Shown here one piece after another: positions 35,497 through 46,721 of a stretch of 64,000 nucleotides of DNA. Position 1 is the stretch's first letter, and every line of letters starts with the position of its first letter. The notes beneath the pieces are model-generated. The model was not told where the DNA came from and made no database searches. It worked only from the letters and a program-made list of their open reading frames with translations. The DNA is from Brassica napus (taxonomy: Eukaryota; Streptophyta; Magnoliopsida; Brassicales; Brassicaceae). Location: NCBI RefSeq assembly GCF_020379485.1, contig NC_063436.1:28270423-28334422 (forward strand). Reading direction: 5' to 3'. Both the position numbers and the translations under genes were made by a program.

Positions 35497-36550
35497 GGTT
35501 ATGAAACGAACCATGTGGTTGCCACGTCGCTTCTAGATATGTACGCGAAGTGTGGGTCTTTAAGCTGTGCAGAGAAGATCTTCTTGAGGATTAGCCGTCA
35601 CTCTGTGATCTCGTACACATCTATGATCATGGCAAAGGCAAAGCACGGACTTGGAGAAGCCGCGCTTCAGCTTTTCGACGAGATGGTTGCGAAGAGAATG
35701 AGGCCTAACTATGTAACGTTACTCGCCGTGTTACACGCTTGTAGCCATTCGGGTTTAGTCGCTGAAGGACTAGGGTACGTGAACTCAATGGTTGAGAAGT
35801 ACGGTGTGGTTCCTGATCCGAGGCATTACACTTGTGTTGTTGACATGCTTGGAAGATTTGGCCGTGTTGATGAGGCTTACGAATTGGCGAAAACTATAGA
35901 AGTTGGAGCAGAGCAAGGTGCGCTCTTGTGGGGAGCTCTTCTCTCAGCTGGTAGGTTGCATGGAAGAGTTGATATTGTTTGCCACGCTAGCAAACGGTTA
36001 ATAGAATCGAATCAACAAGTGACGAGTGCGTATGTTGCATTATCCAATGCCTATGCTGTAGCTGGAGGGTGGGAAGATTCAGAGTCTCTTCGTTTAGAGA
36101 TGAGACGTGGCGGAAATGTGAAAGAGCGAGCTTGTAGCTGGATTGAGATTAAGGATTCGGTTTATGCTTTTCACGCTGGGGATTTGTCGTGTGATGAGAG
36201 TGGTGAGATTGTGAGGTTTATGAAGGATCTGGAGAAGAGAATGAAGGAGAGAGGACACAGGGGAAGTAGTAGTATGATGACAAGTTCATCGGTTTTTGTT
36301 GATGTTGATGAAGAAGCTAAAGAGGAAATTGTGAGTTTGCATTGTGAGAGATTGGCTTTAGCCTTTGGATTGATACATTTGCCTGAAGGATCGACGATTA
36401 GGATTATGAACAACTTGAGGATGTGCAGAGATTGTCATGAGGCTTTCAAGCTGATCAGTGGGATTGTGGAGAGGGAAATTGTTGTTAGAGATGTGAATAG
36501 GTTTCATTGCTTTTAAGGATGGATCTTGTACTTGCCGTGATTTTTGGTGA
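35497..36550 (+). pseudogene. DYW-type pentatricopeptide repeat gene fragment inserted in Derlin-1
   Basis: PPR-DYW proteins edit organellar RNA. This fragment starts inside a PPR motif (THGGYETNHVVATSLLDMYA) and runs through further PPRs (VISYTSMIMAKAKHGLGEAA, TLLAVLHACSHSGLV) and the E region. The DYW part has HCERLALAFGL and CRDCHEAFKLIS, the HxE and CxxCH zinc-binding motifs. Most N-terminal PPRs are missing. At 36511-36514 a run of four T creates a TAA at 36514-36516; in the next frame the expected ending KDGSCTCRDFW and a TGA at 36548 can be read. It resembles the protein I recall as At4g15720. The fused frame beginning at 35386 is derlin joined to PPR. Confidence 0.85.
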
Positions 36551-37202
36551 ATTTCTTTAACATTTCTTTAACTTTTTTGTTCTTTACCCACATGACCGTG
36601 CAGATTTTCTTCAATACTAAAATATTTTAGGTTATACAATAAAATATGTCAATAAATTAATTTAATTTGGTGTTATATATTATCTAATTTTATAATAATA
36701 TTTGTGTGACGTATAATATTACTACTATAAAATTTCTAAATTTTGTATTTTTGTAACAAAATTTATTTTGAAAACATTATTATGTAAAAATATTAATTTA
36801 CATAAATTTTGTTTTATTTCTAAATTTGAAATATATATATAAAAATTAAATTAAGTTGAACCTACATAATAGAGAATTTGGTATATAGTGACTGATTAAA
36901 CCAATTTAGTATAGATGCTTAAATAATAAAAATAAACAGAATTGGCTTTTAATTCAAGTGAATACACATACGTTAATAACAATAGACTAAAGTCTTGTAT
37001 ATACGATATGAATAAAGATCAAATGTTTCATCTATGAAGGGAAGTGTAAATTAATTGTATTACATGCTAACATCAGCCTATACGGTCTAGTCAATCTTAA
37101 GGTATTGAAAGTGTTTCTTTTCGTGAGCATTATTGAAGAACCTGTTCTCTAGTATTATAATGTTAAGTTATAACTTTTTGAAACTTGGGAGTTACTCCAC
37201 AG
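36551..37202. other. 3' flank of the PPR fragment and Derlin intron remnant
   Basis: AT-rich with no reading frame of interest. The right-hand junction of the inserted PPR segment must lie here, at or before the derlin acceptor ending at 37202. It could not be fixed. Confidence 0.5.
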
Positions 37203-37619
37203 GCTTTCTACCTCCCGTGGGCAATCCTAGCACTCGATCTTCTTGGAATCATAGCTGGACATCTGTACTACTTCTTAACAGTCCTTCACCCTCTCGCCAC
37301 CGGAAAGAACTACCTGAAAACCCCTAAATGGGTGTATCCTTGATTCAATTTTATGACTTGTTCCAAATTGTTTCTTTGAGTTTTGGTAGTTTTTTTTTTG
37401 TGATCCCTTGACTGTCTCAATAGTAATAAACTGGTAGCAAGGTGGCGAACAGGAGCTCTAGTGGCAGCTCGAGAAGCAAGTGGTGTAGGAGCTGCAGTAG
37501 GAGGAGGAGGAGGAGGAGGAGGAGGAGGAGGAGGAGACAGAGCTTATTCAAGTGCTCGTGCCCCACCAGAGAGCTTAAACATTGCATTCAGAGGTCGATC
37601 ATATCGTCTCACCGACTGA
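37203..37619 (+). pseudogene. DER1: Derlin-1 (DER1), 3' exon fragments
   Basis: An exon at 37203-37331 reads AFYLPWAILALDLLGII and continues through AGHLYYFLTVLHPLATGK to NYLKTPKW, the last membrane region of derlin. About ten residues expected between LALD and LLGI are missing in frame; GAT probably stood at both edges of the deletion. The final part (about 37437-37619) reads VARWRTGALVAAREASGVG, a poly-Gly stretch encoded by a GGA microsatellite, and ends NIAFRGRSYRLTD. The junction between these parts no longer gives a clean open splice. With the 5' half cut off by the PPR insertion, the gene cannot work. Confidence 0.85.
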
Positions 37620-38262
37620 AATATAAACCCTCTCGTGTTTCTTGGTTTTCAATCGGCTTAATCATCCCAAATCTTTGAAAAAAGCAATTCCACTAACAAA
37701 TAGGAGGTAGCTTTGTGTGTTATGAGCGGTACACTTTTAAATATGAGCAATCCATTGAGAGGCTTTTGATTCAATGTTGTATTCAAATGCTGAGTGCCCT
37801 TATAAATGATCTCTACGAGAAACTTGGTCGTCAAGCAACATTTTAACCTAATTAAATTAAATTAAATTTCAGTGATTAATAATGGATATCGAGTGAACCA
37901 GATGAAATTTCATGACACAACAGACGAGTCTGGTCGGACAAGATATGACTTGTTATTAACTGACCAAAAATATAAAAATAAAAACATAATTGATTACGAG
38001 TAATCATTTATTCCCGCGAAAATTTCGTTGGTGATCGTTATTAATGATGAAGCTATAACAAAGGCGAGACGTAAGCAAAAAAAAGACTAATGAAATTATA
38101 TTTTTGAAAAAGTAGGGCTGAGAATTAGTCTATGTTATCGAACGGTTGAGAATCATTCTTTGCCGCATAGTTTTCCGCTTCCCCTATTTATCTAGAGGAC
38201 GACGTCCCAACGCTGCTCATAACATATAACGTAGAGAAAAGAAAAGAAGAAGATAGGAAAAG
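37620..38262. other. Intergenic region and profilin promoter
   Basis: No gene seen. The 30 bases before the profilin ATG are purine-rich (AGAGAAAAGAAAAGAAGAAG type), probably the leader. Confidence 0.45.
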
Positions 38263-39003
38263 ATGTCGTGGCAAACTTACGTTGATGAGCATTTGATGTG
38301 TGATGTTGGAGATGGTCAGGGTCATCACCTAACCGCTGCAGCAATCGTTGGTCATGACGGTAGCGTTTGGGCCCAGAGCGCCAACTTCCCTCAGGTATAT
38401 ATGAAGATTTTAATAATGCCATTGTGTATCGAGATTCCCTTTTAATGTACAGCATAGATTCATATTCTTGTAATTACATTCGAATTCGATCAATCTCTAT
38501 CTTGTTCTTGTGTGTATAAGCGCATTCACTTCTTGTGTATTATTTTAGATAATGACATATATCTTCTTGGCACGATTGAAATAATCCTTACTCTGTTTAT
38601 GATATTGTTGATGATAGTTCAAGGCACAAGAGTTCACTGGTATAATGAAGGATTTTGATGAACCGGGTCACTTAGCCCCCACAGGGTTATTTCTAGCAGG
38701 GGCCAAGTACATGGTGATCCAAGGTGAGCCTGGTGCTGTAATCCGTGGCAAGAAGGTAATGTAACTCTTCGATTTGCTTCATGATTGCACATGTTATCCC
38801 TATATATATGTTTATGTGCATTATCAATGAACATTGTATTTTTTGTTGTTGTTGGTTTGATTCGATAGGGAGCAGGAGGCATAACCATAAAGAAAACAGG
38901 ACAATCATGTGTGTTTGGGATCTATGAAGAGCCCGTGACACCAGGACAGTGCAACATGGTCGTCGAGAGGCTGGGTGATTACCTCCTCGAACAAGATCTC
39001 TAA
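38263..39003 (+). CDS. PRF4: Profilin, pollen-type (PRF4 ortholog)
   Basis: Binds monomeric actin, poly-proline and phosphoinositides in the cytoplasm. Exons 38263-38394, 38618-38755 and 38869-39003 give 134 residues, the length I recall for PRF4 and three longer than PRF2. It starts [20 protein letters not shown], contains [20 protein letters not shown] and LAPTGLF, and has the C-terminal profilin signature with [16 protein letters not shown]. The GDGQGHH insertion in the first exon is typical of the reproductive-tissue class. All introns are GT-AG and no defect is seen. The neighbouring Arabidopsis gene PRF2 is absent. Confidence 0.93.
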
Positions 39004-41035
39004 GCCACCACCTCATCAAACTAATATATAGGATCTGGTTTTTGGTTTCTGGATTCTCTCTAAGAAGCTGAAGCCTTAATCAATGTCTGATTCTTAAAAA
39101 ATGGTTTTCTTGGTTTCATACATTTCATTTTGTTTTTTTTCTTGCTTAACATATTTAATTAATTTTCTATTGCTTTTTAACCAATTGCATTTTTCTTTCT
39201 ACTGCATCCAAACTCGGTTGTCATATGTAGTTGGACATCGATCTAAAACATAAAAAATTATTACACTGCCAGTTTTGATATTGTATAAATTTTGACATGT
39301 TTCATGAGCTTTAACTCAAGAACACTCCCTATTACATCAATTGTTTACAAGAACAAAATATAACTAGTTTTACGTTTATAACTGAATTTGCAGCTTAGAA
39401 ACCACATTATATGATTTAGAAGTAGCATACTAGACTTTTCTCCGTCCGGTCGAGAAAATCATTCTCTACACGGTTGCAATTAAACAAAGGCATTATTAAG
39501 ATTTTTTTTAAATAAATTATTTAGGTTATAATAAGAAAGCAATAACACTTCTATAAAAGAGAGAAAAAAGATCTTACCAAGAGTTGCTGAATTGAATGTC
39601 CCGATACTATCTTTAGCATTCAAATTACATGTGAGAATTGTTTCATTTCGACTATCACTTAGAATAGTTAAATTGGTTTTCATCTCCCCAATTTTAACTT
39701 CTTCATCCTAATTTCCTCTGTTAACAAGAAAACAAAGTAAGTATTGCTATTTTCTAGAGCAGCAACAACGAACTCTATCGCCGTCTTGTGAGTTCCAAAA
39801 TCGTTTTTGACAATAGTGACATCAGCATTACTATTGAGAACCTACCAGAAAAATAACTGAAATCATGCAAATAACATAATTTTCACATTGTTTTTTAATT
39901 ATTATCATGTTATAAATATTTTACTAAACGTTATTCAATTTTAATTGCTTATAGACGATAGAAATAAAAAGAGAAATAAACAAAATAAAAATGTGACATA
40001 ATTTACTAAGAAAATAGTAGGGACTAAATGGACAAAGGTGGAGCAAAAATGAAGCAAATTACAAGCACAGATAAAGAAAATTATAAGCTTAATAATACTA
40101 AAAACGAATAGCAAAATATCTAAAATGGTAAAGTAAAACAAAAAGTATGCTTTGTATTTGTAACCAAACTAAAAAGGTACTAGTGAGAAACCAAAAGGTA
40201 AAAAGTATCCTTTCAATATTTTGTGTGTGTTTTAGGTTTTACCCATATTTTAAAAAAAAAGTTTAACAGGGATATTAAAATATTAAACTGTAAGATGCAT
40301 GCATGTATTCAAGAATTCTTAACCTAATATATATATGAGCTTTTTAAAAGATGATGTATGTTTTAAATTCAGTGTTATTTCATGTTTTTGTTTTTGTTTT
40401 TTCAACGGTCATAATAATAAATAGTTATGGTATATATATGATATTCAATGAATTTAGTTTCTTTTGCATTGTCTTTAATTAAGATATTGTTTTGCAAAAT
40501 ATTTTTTTTAACTTTATTGTAAAAGCATTTTAAACTAAATAATGTGTTAGTTATTGAATTGGTGTATTGAAACAAATATTTGAGAGGATGAGTGTCTTTT
40601 TTTTTTAGAAAATAGAGGATGAGTGTTTACATGAAATTTTTGATGGAACTGTTAACAGTTTAAATGAAGAATTTGTTTTATCAACTTTAATTGGAAAATA
40701 TAAATAATTAAAAGTTATTGTGGAAAAATCATTTCTATTCCCATATGTCTATATTATGTTCTAACAGCTCATCTAGTTGTCGAAACTGATTTTATTCCAT
40801 TTAACACAACATATATATATTTTTGACTTATATACTAAATCTTCAATATGTGTATTTAGAACTTTTGAAAACGATTAAAATGACTAAAATTGTTAAAAAT
40901 ATCATATTGAAGATTTTGTGATCAATGTCTAAAAAATTTTGTTATAAAAATATATATTATTATAAACACATATGAATAGAAAATTTGATTTAACAGATAT
41001 TCAGATTAAAAATATACATATATATTAATATTATC
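39004..41035. other. AT-rich intergenic region apart from the remnant at 39578-39841
   Basis: Contains a poly(T) footprint at 40583-40626 and, from about 40930, the left part of a repeat block that recurs near 42330. No intact gene. Confidence 0.5.
39578..39841 (-). pseudogene. Unidentified exon-like coding remnant
   Basis: Read on the minus strand, 39841-39680 encodes VLNSNADVTIVKNDFG, then THKTAIEFVVAALENS and on to a stop. Reading continues in another frame from the ATG at 39683 as MKTNLTILSDSRNETILTCN to GTFNSATLG at 39578. The block is bordered by a pyrimidine-rich acceptor (CTGGTAG at 39842) and a donor (GTAAGAT at 39577). It looks like one exon of a real protein with one frame disturbance. 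I do not recognise the family, and no neighbouring exons were found. Confidence 0.4.
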
Positions 41036-41680
41036 TACAGGTGATCGTATGCGGTCATAGGGGCAAACTCAGTGTTGTATGTTATATGGTGAGCCAAACG
41101 AGACTCGGGATCATCTATACTTCACATGCCCTTACTCATTCACAGTTTTGCTGAAAGTGGGAGGAGGACTGCTCGCAGATCAAGCATCTCCTGATTGGAC
41201 AGACACACTTAACTACTTGCCCCGGGGAGGCGGAAACCTGATGGATTAGATACTCTTACGTATGGTGTTCCAAACTACGGGTTACTACCTTTGGAGAGAG
41301 AGAAATACCAGGAGACATGAAGGACCTTGGATCCCTCCAGACTTCCCGACTCATTACCAAAGCAATGAAGAACAAAATATTCCTTAGGATACAAATTTCT
41401 ACACAAGTAAGCAGGTTTCTTGCACAGATGGTTCGAAGTTACATAATTCTTTATTCTCTCGGGGGAGAGAGGGGGGGGAGGGTTGGGGTTTGTAGTTAAT
41501 ACGTTCCTACCTCAGGGTTCACGAGAACACAATTCATATTTGTAAATATGCTTTTTGTTGATCAATAAATTTTATATTTCAACCAAAAATACGTTCCTAC
41601 CTCAGGGTTCACGAGAAGATAATTTATATTTGTAAATATGCTTTTTGTTGATCAATAAATTTTATATTTCAACCAAAAAA
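41036..41680 (+). mobile_element. 5'-truncated LINE fragment (reverse transcriptase zinc-binding tail)
   Basis: Reads CCMLYGEPNETRDHLYFTCP and YSFTVLLKVGGGLLADQASP, the zf-RVT region at the C-terminus of plant LINE reverse transcriptases. Further on it reads WRERNTRRHEGPWIPPDF and LITKAMKNK, also from that region, with stops and frame changes. The 3' end is TTGATCAATAAATTTTATA followed by TTTCAACC and a short A run. The last 90 bases are duplicated in tandem at about 41501-41590 and 41591-41680. A related sequence at about 42410 is an uninterrupted version of the target and shows ATATTAT was duplicated on insertion. Confidence 0.75.
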
Positions 41681-41876
41681 TATTATTTAAATAAAATATA
41701 TCAATATAATAATCCAAAATTATTTTATTTCAAAAAATTTAAAATATATATCATACTTTATATGATAAAATTTACATATTTATATAATTTTAATTTGATC
41801 AAATCACTAAAATATATTTTATATTTTATAAATATTTTATTTTTAATAAAATATTTTTATAGTAATATGTTATAAA

Positions 41877-42066
41877 TACTCGCTCCGATTTATTTTAATT
41901 ATCGTTTTAGAGTTGGACCCATAGATTAAGAAAATATTTAATTTTACATATTTCGAGAATAAAAACATTAACCAGTAAAAAATAAATTGTAATATAAAGT
42001 CAAGAAATTTTGTATTGAAACAAAAATTTTGCTCTAGAACAACATTTAATTTGAAACAGAGGAAGA
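41877..42066. mobile_element. Stowaway-like (BraSto-type) MITE, copy in left repeat block
   Basis: Begins TACTCGCTCCGATTTATTTT and then AATTATCGTTTTAGAG. Ends AACATTTAATTTGAAACAGAGGAAG, roughly the reverse complement of the start. About 190 bp, no coding capacity. Confidence 0.6.
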
Positions 42067-42572
42067 ATCTCACAGAGTTGTTATTTAGTTAATTTAAGGA
42101 AATGAGAACTTTACAATTAAAGGGTGGTTAGAAATAATGGAATATTTTTAATTTGTGCATGGCATTGAGCATATCCGCATTCACCTTGTAAACAATGATG
42201 GGCATACATTTCCGGTTTGACCGGTTCATTCTTGTTTTCTATAGTGGAGATAGTTGCACGTAATGACACATCACATCCATATTATTAAAAGCTTGTTGCG
42301 AAAAGGGGTTTCGTTCTAACTTAAAATTTTTGTTATAAAAAATACAAATTATTATAAACACATATGAATAGAAAATTCTATTTAACCGATATTCAGATTA
42401 AAAATTCACATATATATTAATATTATTTAAATAAAATATATCAATATAATAATCCACAATTATTTTATTTCAAATTTTTTAAAATATATATCTTACTTGA
42501 ATTGATAAAAGTCTAATGTTATAAATATTTATTTTTTAATAAAATATTTTTTTAGTAATATGTTATAAAATA

Positions 42573-42811
42573 CTCTCTCTATTTTATTTTAATTGTCGTT
42601 TTAGAGTTGACCCCACAGATTAAAAAATATATTTAATTTTATATATTTTTAGAATAAAAACATTATTATCAATGCACTTAACCATATTTTAATCAATAAA
42701 AAATAAATTGGAATATAAAGTGAATAAATTTTGCATTAAAATTATAAAATAATACTTATTTTGAAACAAAAATTTTACTCTAGAATAACATTTAAATTGA
42801 AACGGTGGAAG
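42573..42811. mobile_element. Stowaway-like (BraSto-type) MITE, copy in right repeat block
   Basis: Begins CTCTCTATTTTATTTTAATT then GTCGTTTTAGAG. Ends CATTTAAATTGAAACGGTGGAAG. Related to the copy at 41877-42066 and carried by the same larger repeat. Confidence 0.6.
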
Positions 42812-43369
42812 AATCTTACATGGTTGTTATTTAGTTAATTTAAGGACATGAGAACTTTACAATTAAAGGATGATGGGCATATATATATATATTTTCTTGT
42901 AACTTATGTTGGGCATACAATTAATATCCTCTGTCTTCACTATGATTTTAGGAATTTAAAATCTACAGTATTTGTTACATATGTCAACTCGATCTAGATT
43001 AATTATTTTTTACAACAGCAAATTATGGAACCAAGATTCTTTGGAAAATAGTCGAGCGTTTTCAAAAGTACTAGTTTTATGAATTTTCCTTAGTTGATCC
43101 TTATGCTCTTTATTTCGCTTAATAATTGAGATTGATGTTACATATTAAGAGTTTTCCATTATCACACTTAATATTATCAATCAAATTAGTCATGTTCACA
43201 CATAATTTATTTAAATATATATGTATATATTTCTTAATTATTTTTAACAAAAGAATATATATTTAAGTATATAAAATCTGATTTAATATATTTTGGATAT
43301 GGATCTGAAAATAATCAATATCTTTAAGTATGTAAAATCTGATTCTGATCTATTTGGGAGGTGTTATTG

Positions 43370-43690
43370 GTTTATACATTTTGACTGATTTAGAAATTCA
43401 TAGAGTATTTATAAATCCAAGTAAAATATGCAAATCCGGAGATTTTCCCTCGGATTTGAGTCTTTGTATTTTTAACTAAAAAATCCAAACAAATCCATTC
43501 AAATCTATTATAAAATCAAATATATTAGTAAATCCGTACGATTGAATAACACTTGATTTGATATAGAATTTATGAATCATTAAACCAATAACACCTGATT
43601 TTAATACAGATTTGAAAATCACAAAACCAATAACACTAGATTTAGTTCGGATTTTCAAATCCATTTTACTTGGATATCCGAAATATTTTG
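43370..43690. mobile_element. Nonautonomous MITE-like element, copy A
   Basis: About 320 bp beginning GGTGTTATTGGTTTATACAT, with several AACCAATAACAC motifs inside. It is closely similar to the element at 47756-48085. Its right terminus is less clear than in copy B. Confidence 0.5.
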
Positions 43691-45043
43691 GTTTGGGTCG
43701 AATTCAGTTCTGATTTTTTAGATACTAAAACTTTGATTTTTTTTGGATTTTTAATAGTTTTGATTTGGGTTCATTACTATGTTTTCAGACAAGATTTGGT
43801 TTGGTTCTTCGGTTTTGAGTTTTTTGTCCCGCCTAGTTGTAATGACCGGATTTTAATATTATTGAACTTCTTGTTATGAGTATAGTGTTATTATATGTCA
43901 AAAATAAATTTTGTTTGAATGAGAAATGAAAATTTAATAAAAGTTATTTGTAAAATATTCATATTAAAAATATGTGATGAAAATTTTCTTCTGTATAAAA
44001 GAGAGAGAATAGATCAAAGTTTAGTAGTGGAAAAATATATTTGGACCAAACCTAAATTTCATGTTTTGAAATCTAGTAAATGGGTCAAGAGATTAATAAA
44101 TAAATTAGACTTATTAGGCCTACTTTTATTTTTATTTTATCTTAAAATTTGTGGCTAATAAAGTTGAACCAAAATAAAATAAAATAAAATATCTTTGCTA
44201 GTTAAATTGGTCAACGTGAATTAATGGAGATAGTGCATGAAAATTTGATTTGATTTGATTTGTAACTTACATCTAAATGCACATCCATATAATTATGATG
44301 AGAATATTTCGCAATCTGCATTTTTATTGCCTACATTGAAGATGACGTTAGGACGGTGGCTATATAAAGCTAGAATCATCTCATTACAAGACCACTCATC
44401 CAATGCAAACAAAAACAACATTCTCTTACATTTTTTTCTTTTGTGTTTGACATTATAACATAGTTTTATGTTCCACTTTTCTTGATTCTGCTATAAGTCT
44501 TTTCCATTACGGATACGGTACATATGTTATTATATATATTTTTTTATTTGTAGCTTTTGTTTTAGGTATCAAAATTGCTCATCTACACGCTTTTTTTATA
44601 TAATTTCCTTAGTATATATTATTTTCGTGGTCAACTGTATACACATTCAAAACCAAATCTAGAATCTGTATAGGTTTTTTTAATATTTGTATTGTACGTA
44701 CTGAGATTTTCTATGGGTTAATTTGTTGAATAACTATATTGAAAGAAAATATTAGTTTTGTAGTAAGAGAGTAGAGAGAGATAGGAAGAAAAAGAAGGAG
44801 AGAGGGAAGAAAATGGTTAGTTAGTGAAATATAATTTTTTTGTTGGTTATTGGTTCAAATTTCCCATTTTCTAAGTTGTTTTGATATATTTTTTTGGATA
44901 AATCTTCATTTTCCAATAATTTTTTTAATGTATAAATAATTAATCTATTAAGTCTTTGTGCGTTACGTAAACGTGTTTATTTAACCATATATTTATCATA
45001 TTTCTTTCCACAGACTCAACCGCAACTTTGGCCGGCGATCATC
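43691..45043. other. Intergenic region and 5' flank of the first F-box/kelch gene
   Basis: AT-rich, no gene. At 44598-44666 lies a block starting TATAATTTCCTTAGTATATA and ending CAAATCTAGAATCT that recurs upstream of the other intact F-box/kelch gene. Confidence 0.5.
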
Positions 45044-46252
45044 ATGACTTCGGAAGAAGTTGAACCAACCCAAATAAACAAGACGGTTCCTGAGTCACCG
45101 TCGTCGTTTCCATCGCTACCAGACGAAATCATAGAGAACATTCTTGCCCGTGTCTCGAGATGGAAGTACCCATCGCTCTCTCTCGTCTCAAAGGGATTCC
45201 ACTCTCTCTTATCATCTAGGGAGATCTACAAGACGCGATCTCAAATAGGAGCCAATGAAACATGCGTCTATGTCTGGTTAAAGTTGCCCGGTCATCCTTG
45301 TGCGAGCTGGTTTAGCCTTCGGACGAAACCTAATAATCAAAATCAAACCAAGCAGAGAAGGAAGATGAGGTTTAAGCGCGACCCGAGTGGATTTTCTGTT
45401 GTTCCTATAGCTTCCTCTCCTACCGATTCTTTTCCCGAACTATATTACACCAAAACGGTTGGTCCGGAAATCTACATAATCGGTGGACCCTACGTTAACA
45501 AACCGTCTTCCTCAGTTCGGATCTTCGACTGTCGGAGTCACACTTGGCGTGATGGCCCTAAGATGACCGTGGCTAGAAAGCATGCCAATACAGTTGTACT
45601 CGATGAGAAAATTTATGTGATGGGAGGTTGCGATATTGACGCGTACTATGCCAACTGGATTGAGGTATTTGACGTTAAAACTCAGTCATGGGCAGCCTTT
45701 CCTGGGCCGGGCGTTGATGAGTTATGCAACCACTTTCGCAAAAGACGTTGCTATAATGTTAATGTGTTCGAAGGGAGAATTTACTTACTGGCAGGTGATA
45801 TGGAATACACTTACGAGCCGAAAGATGGTACATGGAAACTTGTCAAAGAGATATCGAGTTTCCTATCCGATGATTCCGTGTACGCTTGGAGTGAGATTGG
45901 GAAGGTAATATGTTGTCGCACTCGCTCCGGTTATTTAATGTGGTCTGCCTCTGAGAATGAGGGTAGAGTATGGAGAGAGATTAAGGGTTTGAAAAAATTG
46001 CGTAGGCACCCTACAAGAGGTTTAAATCTTGGGTATGTGTTTGCACTGTTGGACTGTGGTGGCAAACTTTTAGTTATGTGGGATCCTTATCGCATTTCTG
46101 GTATCAGAAGCAAGAAAATTTGGTATGCCAAGATTTCTTTAGAATCAAGATGCAATGGACGCGAGGTGTGGGGAAAAGTTGAGTGTGTCGATGTGCTTAC
46201 GTTTCCTGTCGAATCATATGAAGGGTTGGATTGTTTAACTGCTTCTGTTTGA
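45044..46252 (+). CDS. F-box/kelch-repeat protein, copy 1
   Basis: Likely substrate receptor of an SCF ubiquitin ligase: the F-box binds a Skp1-like adaptor and the kelch propeller binds the target. Single exon, 402 residues. The F-box at about 21-65 reads SFPSLPDEIIENILARVSRW and includes PSLSLVSKGFHSLLSS. Kelch-type blades follow, such as IYIIGGP, VRIFDCRSHTWRDGPKM, KIYVMGGC and WIEVFDVKTQSWAAFP, with weaker blades to the end. The gene belongs to the large F-box/kelch family (galactose oxidase/kelch superfamily in Arabidopsis annotation); one member, which I recall as At4g29370, sits at this position. Confidence 0.9.
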   Translation: MTSEEVEPTQINKTVPESPSSFPSLPDEIIENILARVSRWKYPSLSLVSKGFHSLLSSREIYKTRSQIGANETCVYVWLKLPGHPCASWFSLRTKPNNQNQTKQRRKMRFKRDPSGFSVVPIASSPTDSFPELYYTKTVGPEIYIIGGPYVNKPSSSVRIFDCRSHTWRDGPKMTVARKHANTVVLDEKIYVMGGCDIDAYYANWIEVFDVKTQSWAAFPGPGVDELCNHFRKRRCYNVNVFEGRIYLLAGDMEYTYEPKDGTWKLVKEISSFLSDDSVYAWSEIGKVICCRTRSGYLMWSASENEGRVWREIKGLKKLRRHPTRGLNLGYVFALLDCGGKLLVMWDPYRISGIRSKKIWYAKISLESRCNGREVWGKVECVDVLTFPVESYEGLDCLTASV

Positions 46253-46721
46253 TGTCTCTTACAATGCTGTATGAGTTGTTTCTTGGTTCTTTTACTTTTA
46301 AAATGCTGTTTTGTTCTTTTTTTTTAATAAAGGTTTTGTTCTTTGAGAGTTGAGAAGCCGGGTTTTTTTCTTTAATGTTAAACATTTATGCTTTAATCAT
46401 ATAGTATGTGCAATCGCATTATTTTACTCTTATGCCACAATTTTTTCTTTATAAGGATTGTGAATATCATTAATCAAAATGAGTGAGTTTGTAGTAGTAC
46501 AAAGGTTAAAAACGAGAAGCAATCAAAAATACCAAAATTATCTCATTTTAAACTTTTTGACAACATCAAAAATACTTTTCCATATTACAACGAGCTTTAA
46601 CTATGTTCATTGCCTACATGACAGAAATTTTCTAGATAAAAACAAATTTTTCTTTGATTAAATCTGTTCAAAAAGAAGCCACTTCATTAAAATTTGCTCT
46701 ATAAAATTTGAATTCAAGTTT
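46253..46721. other. 3' flank of F-box/kelch copy 1
   Basis: AT-rich, no gene. Landmark TATGCTTTAATCATATAGTA at about 46388 recurs at 48946, beyond the insertions downstream of the partial copy. Confidence 0.4.

Larger units (their letters stand above)
40930..42890. repeat. Direct repeat of an AT-rich block carrying MITEs
   Basis: The block 40930-41035 plus 41681-42125 aligns with about 42330-42870. Shared landmarks are ACACATATGAATAGAAAAT (about 40966 and 42357), ATATATTAATATTAT, TTTTAATTATCGTTTTAGAG or its variant, and GAGAACTTTACAATTAAAG (42104 and 42850). Offsets are about 1,391 left and about 746 right of the LINE fragment, so about 645 bases were inserted in copy 1, the length of that fragment. 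Confidence 0.7.

Noticed and set aside
35386..36516. A 376-codon PPR gene taken at face value
   Set aside because: The first 37 codons are derlin sequence, the N-terminal PPRs are missing and the end is frameshifted, so it is a chimeric pseudogene.
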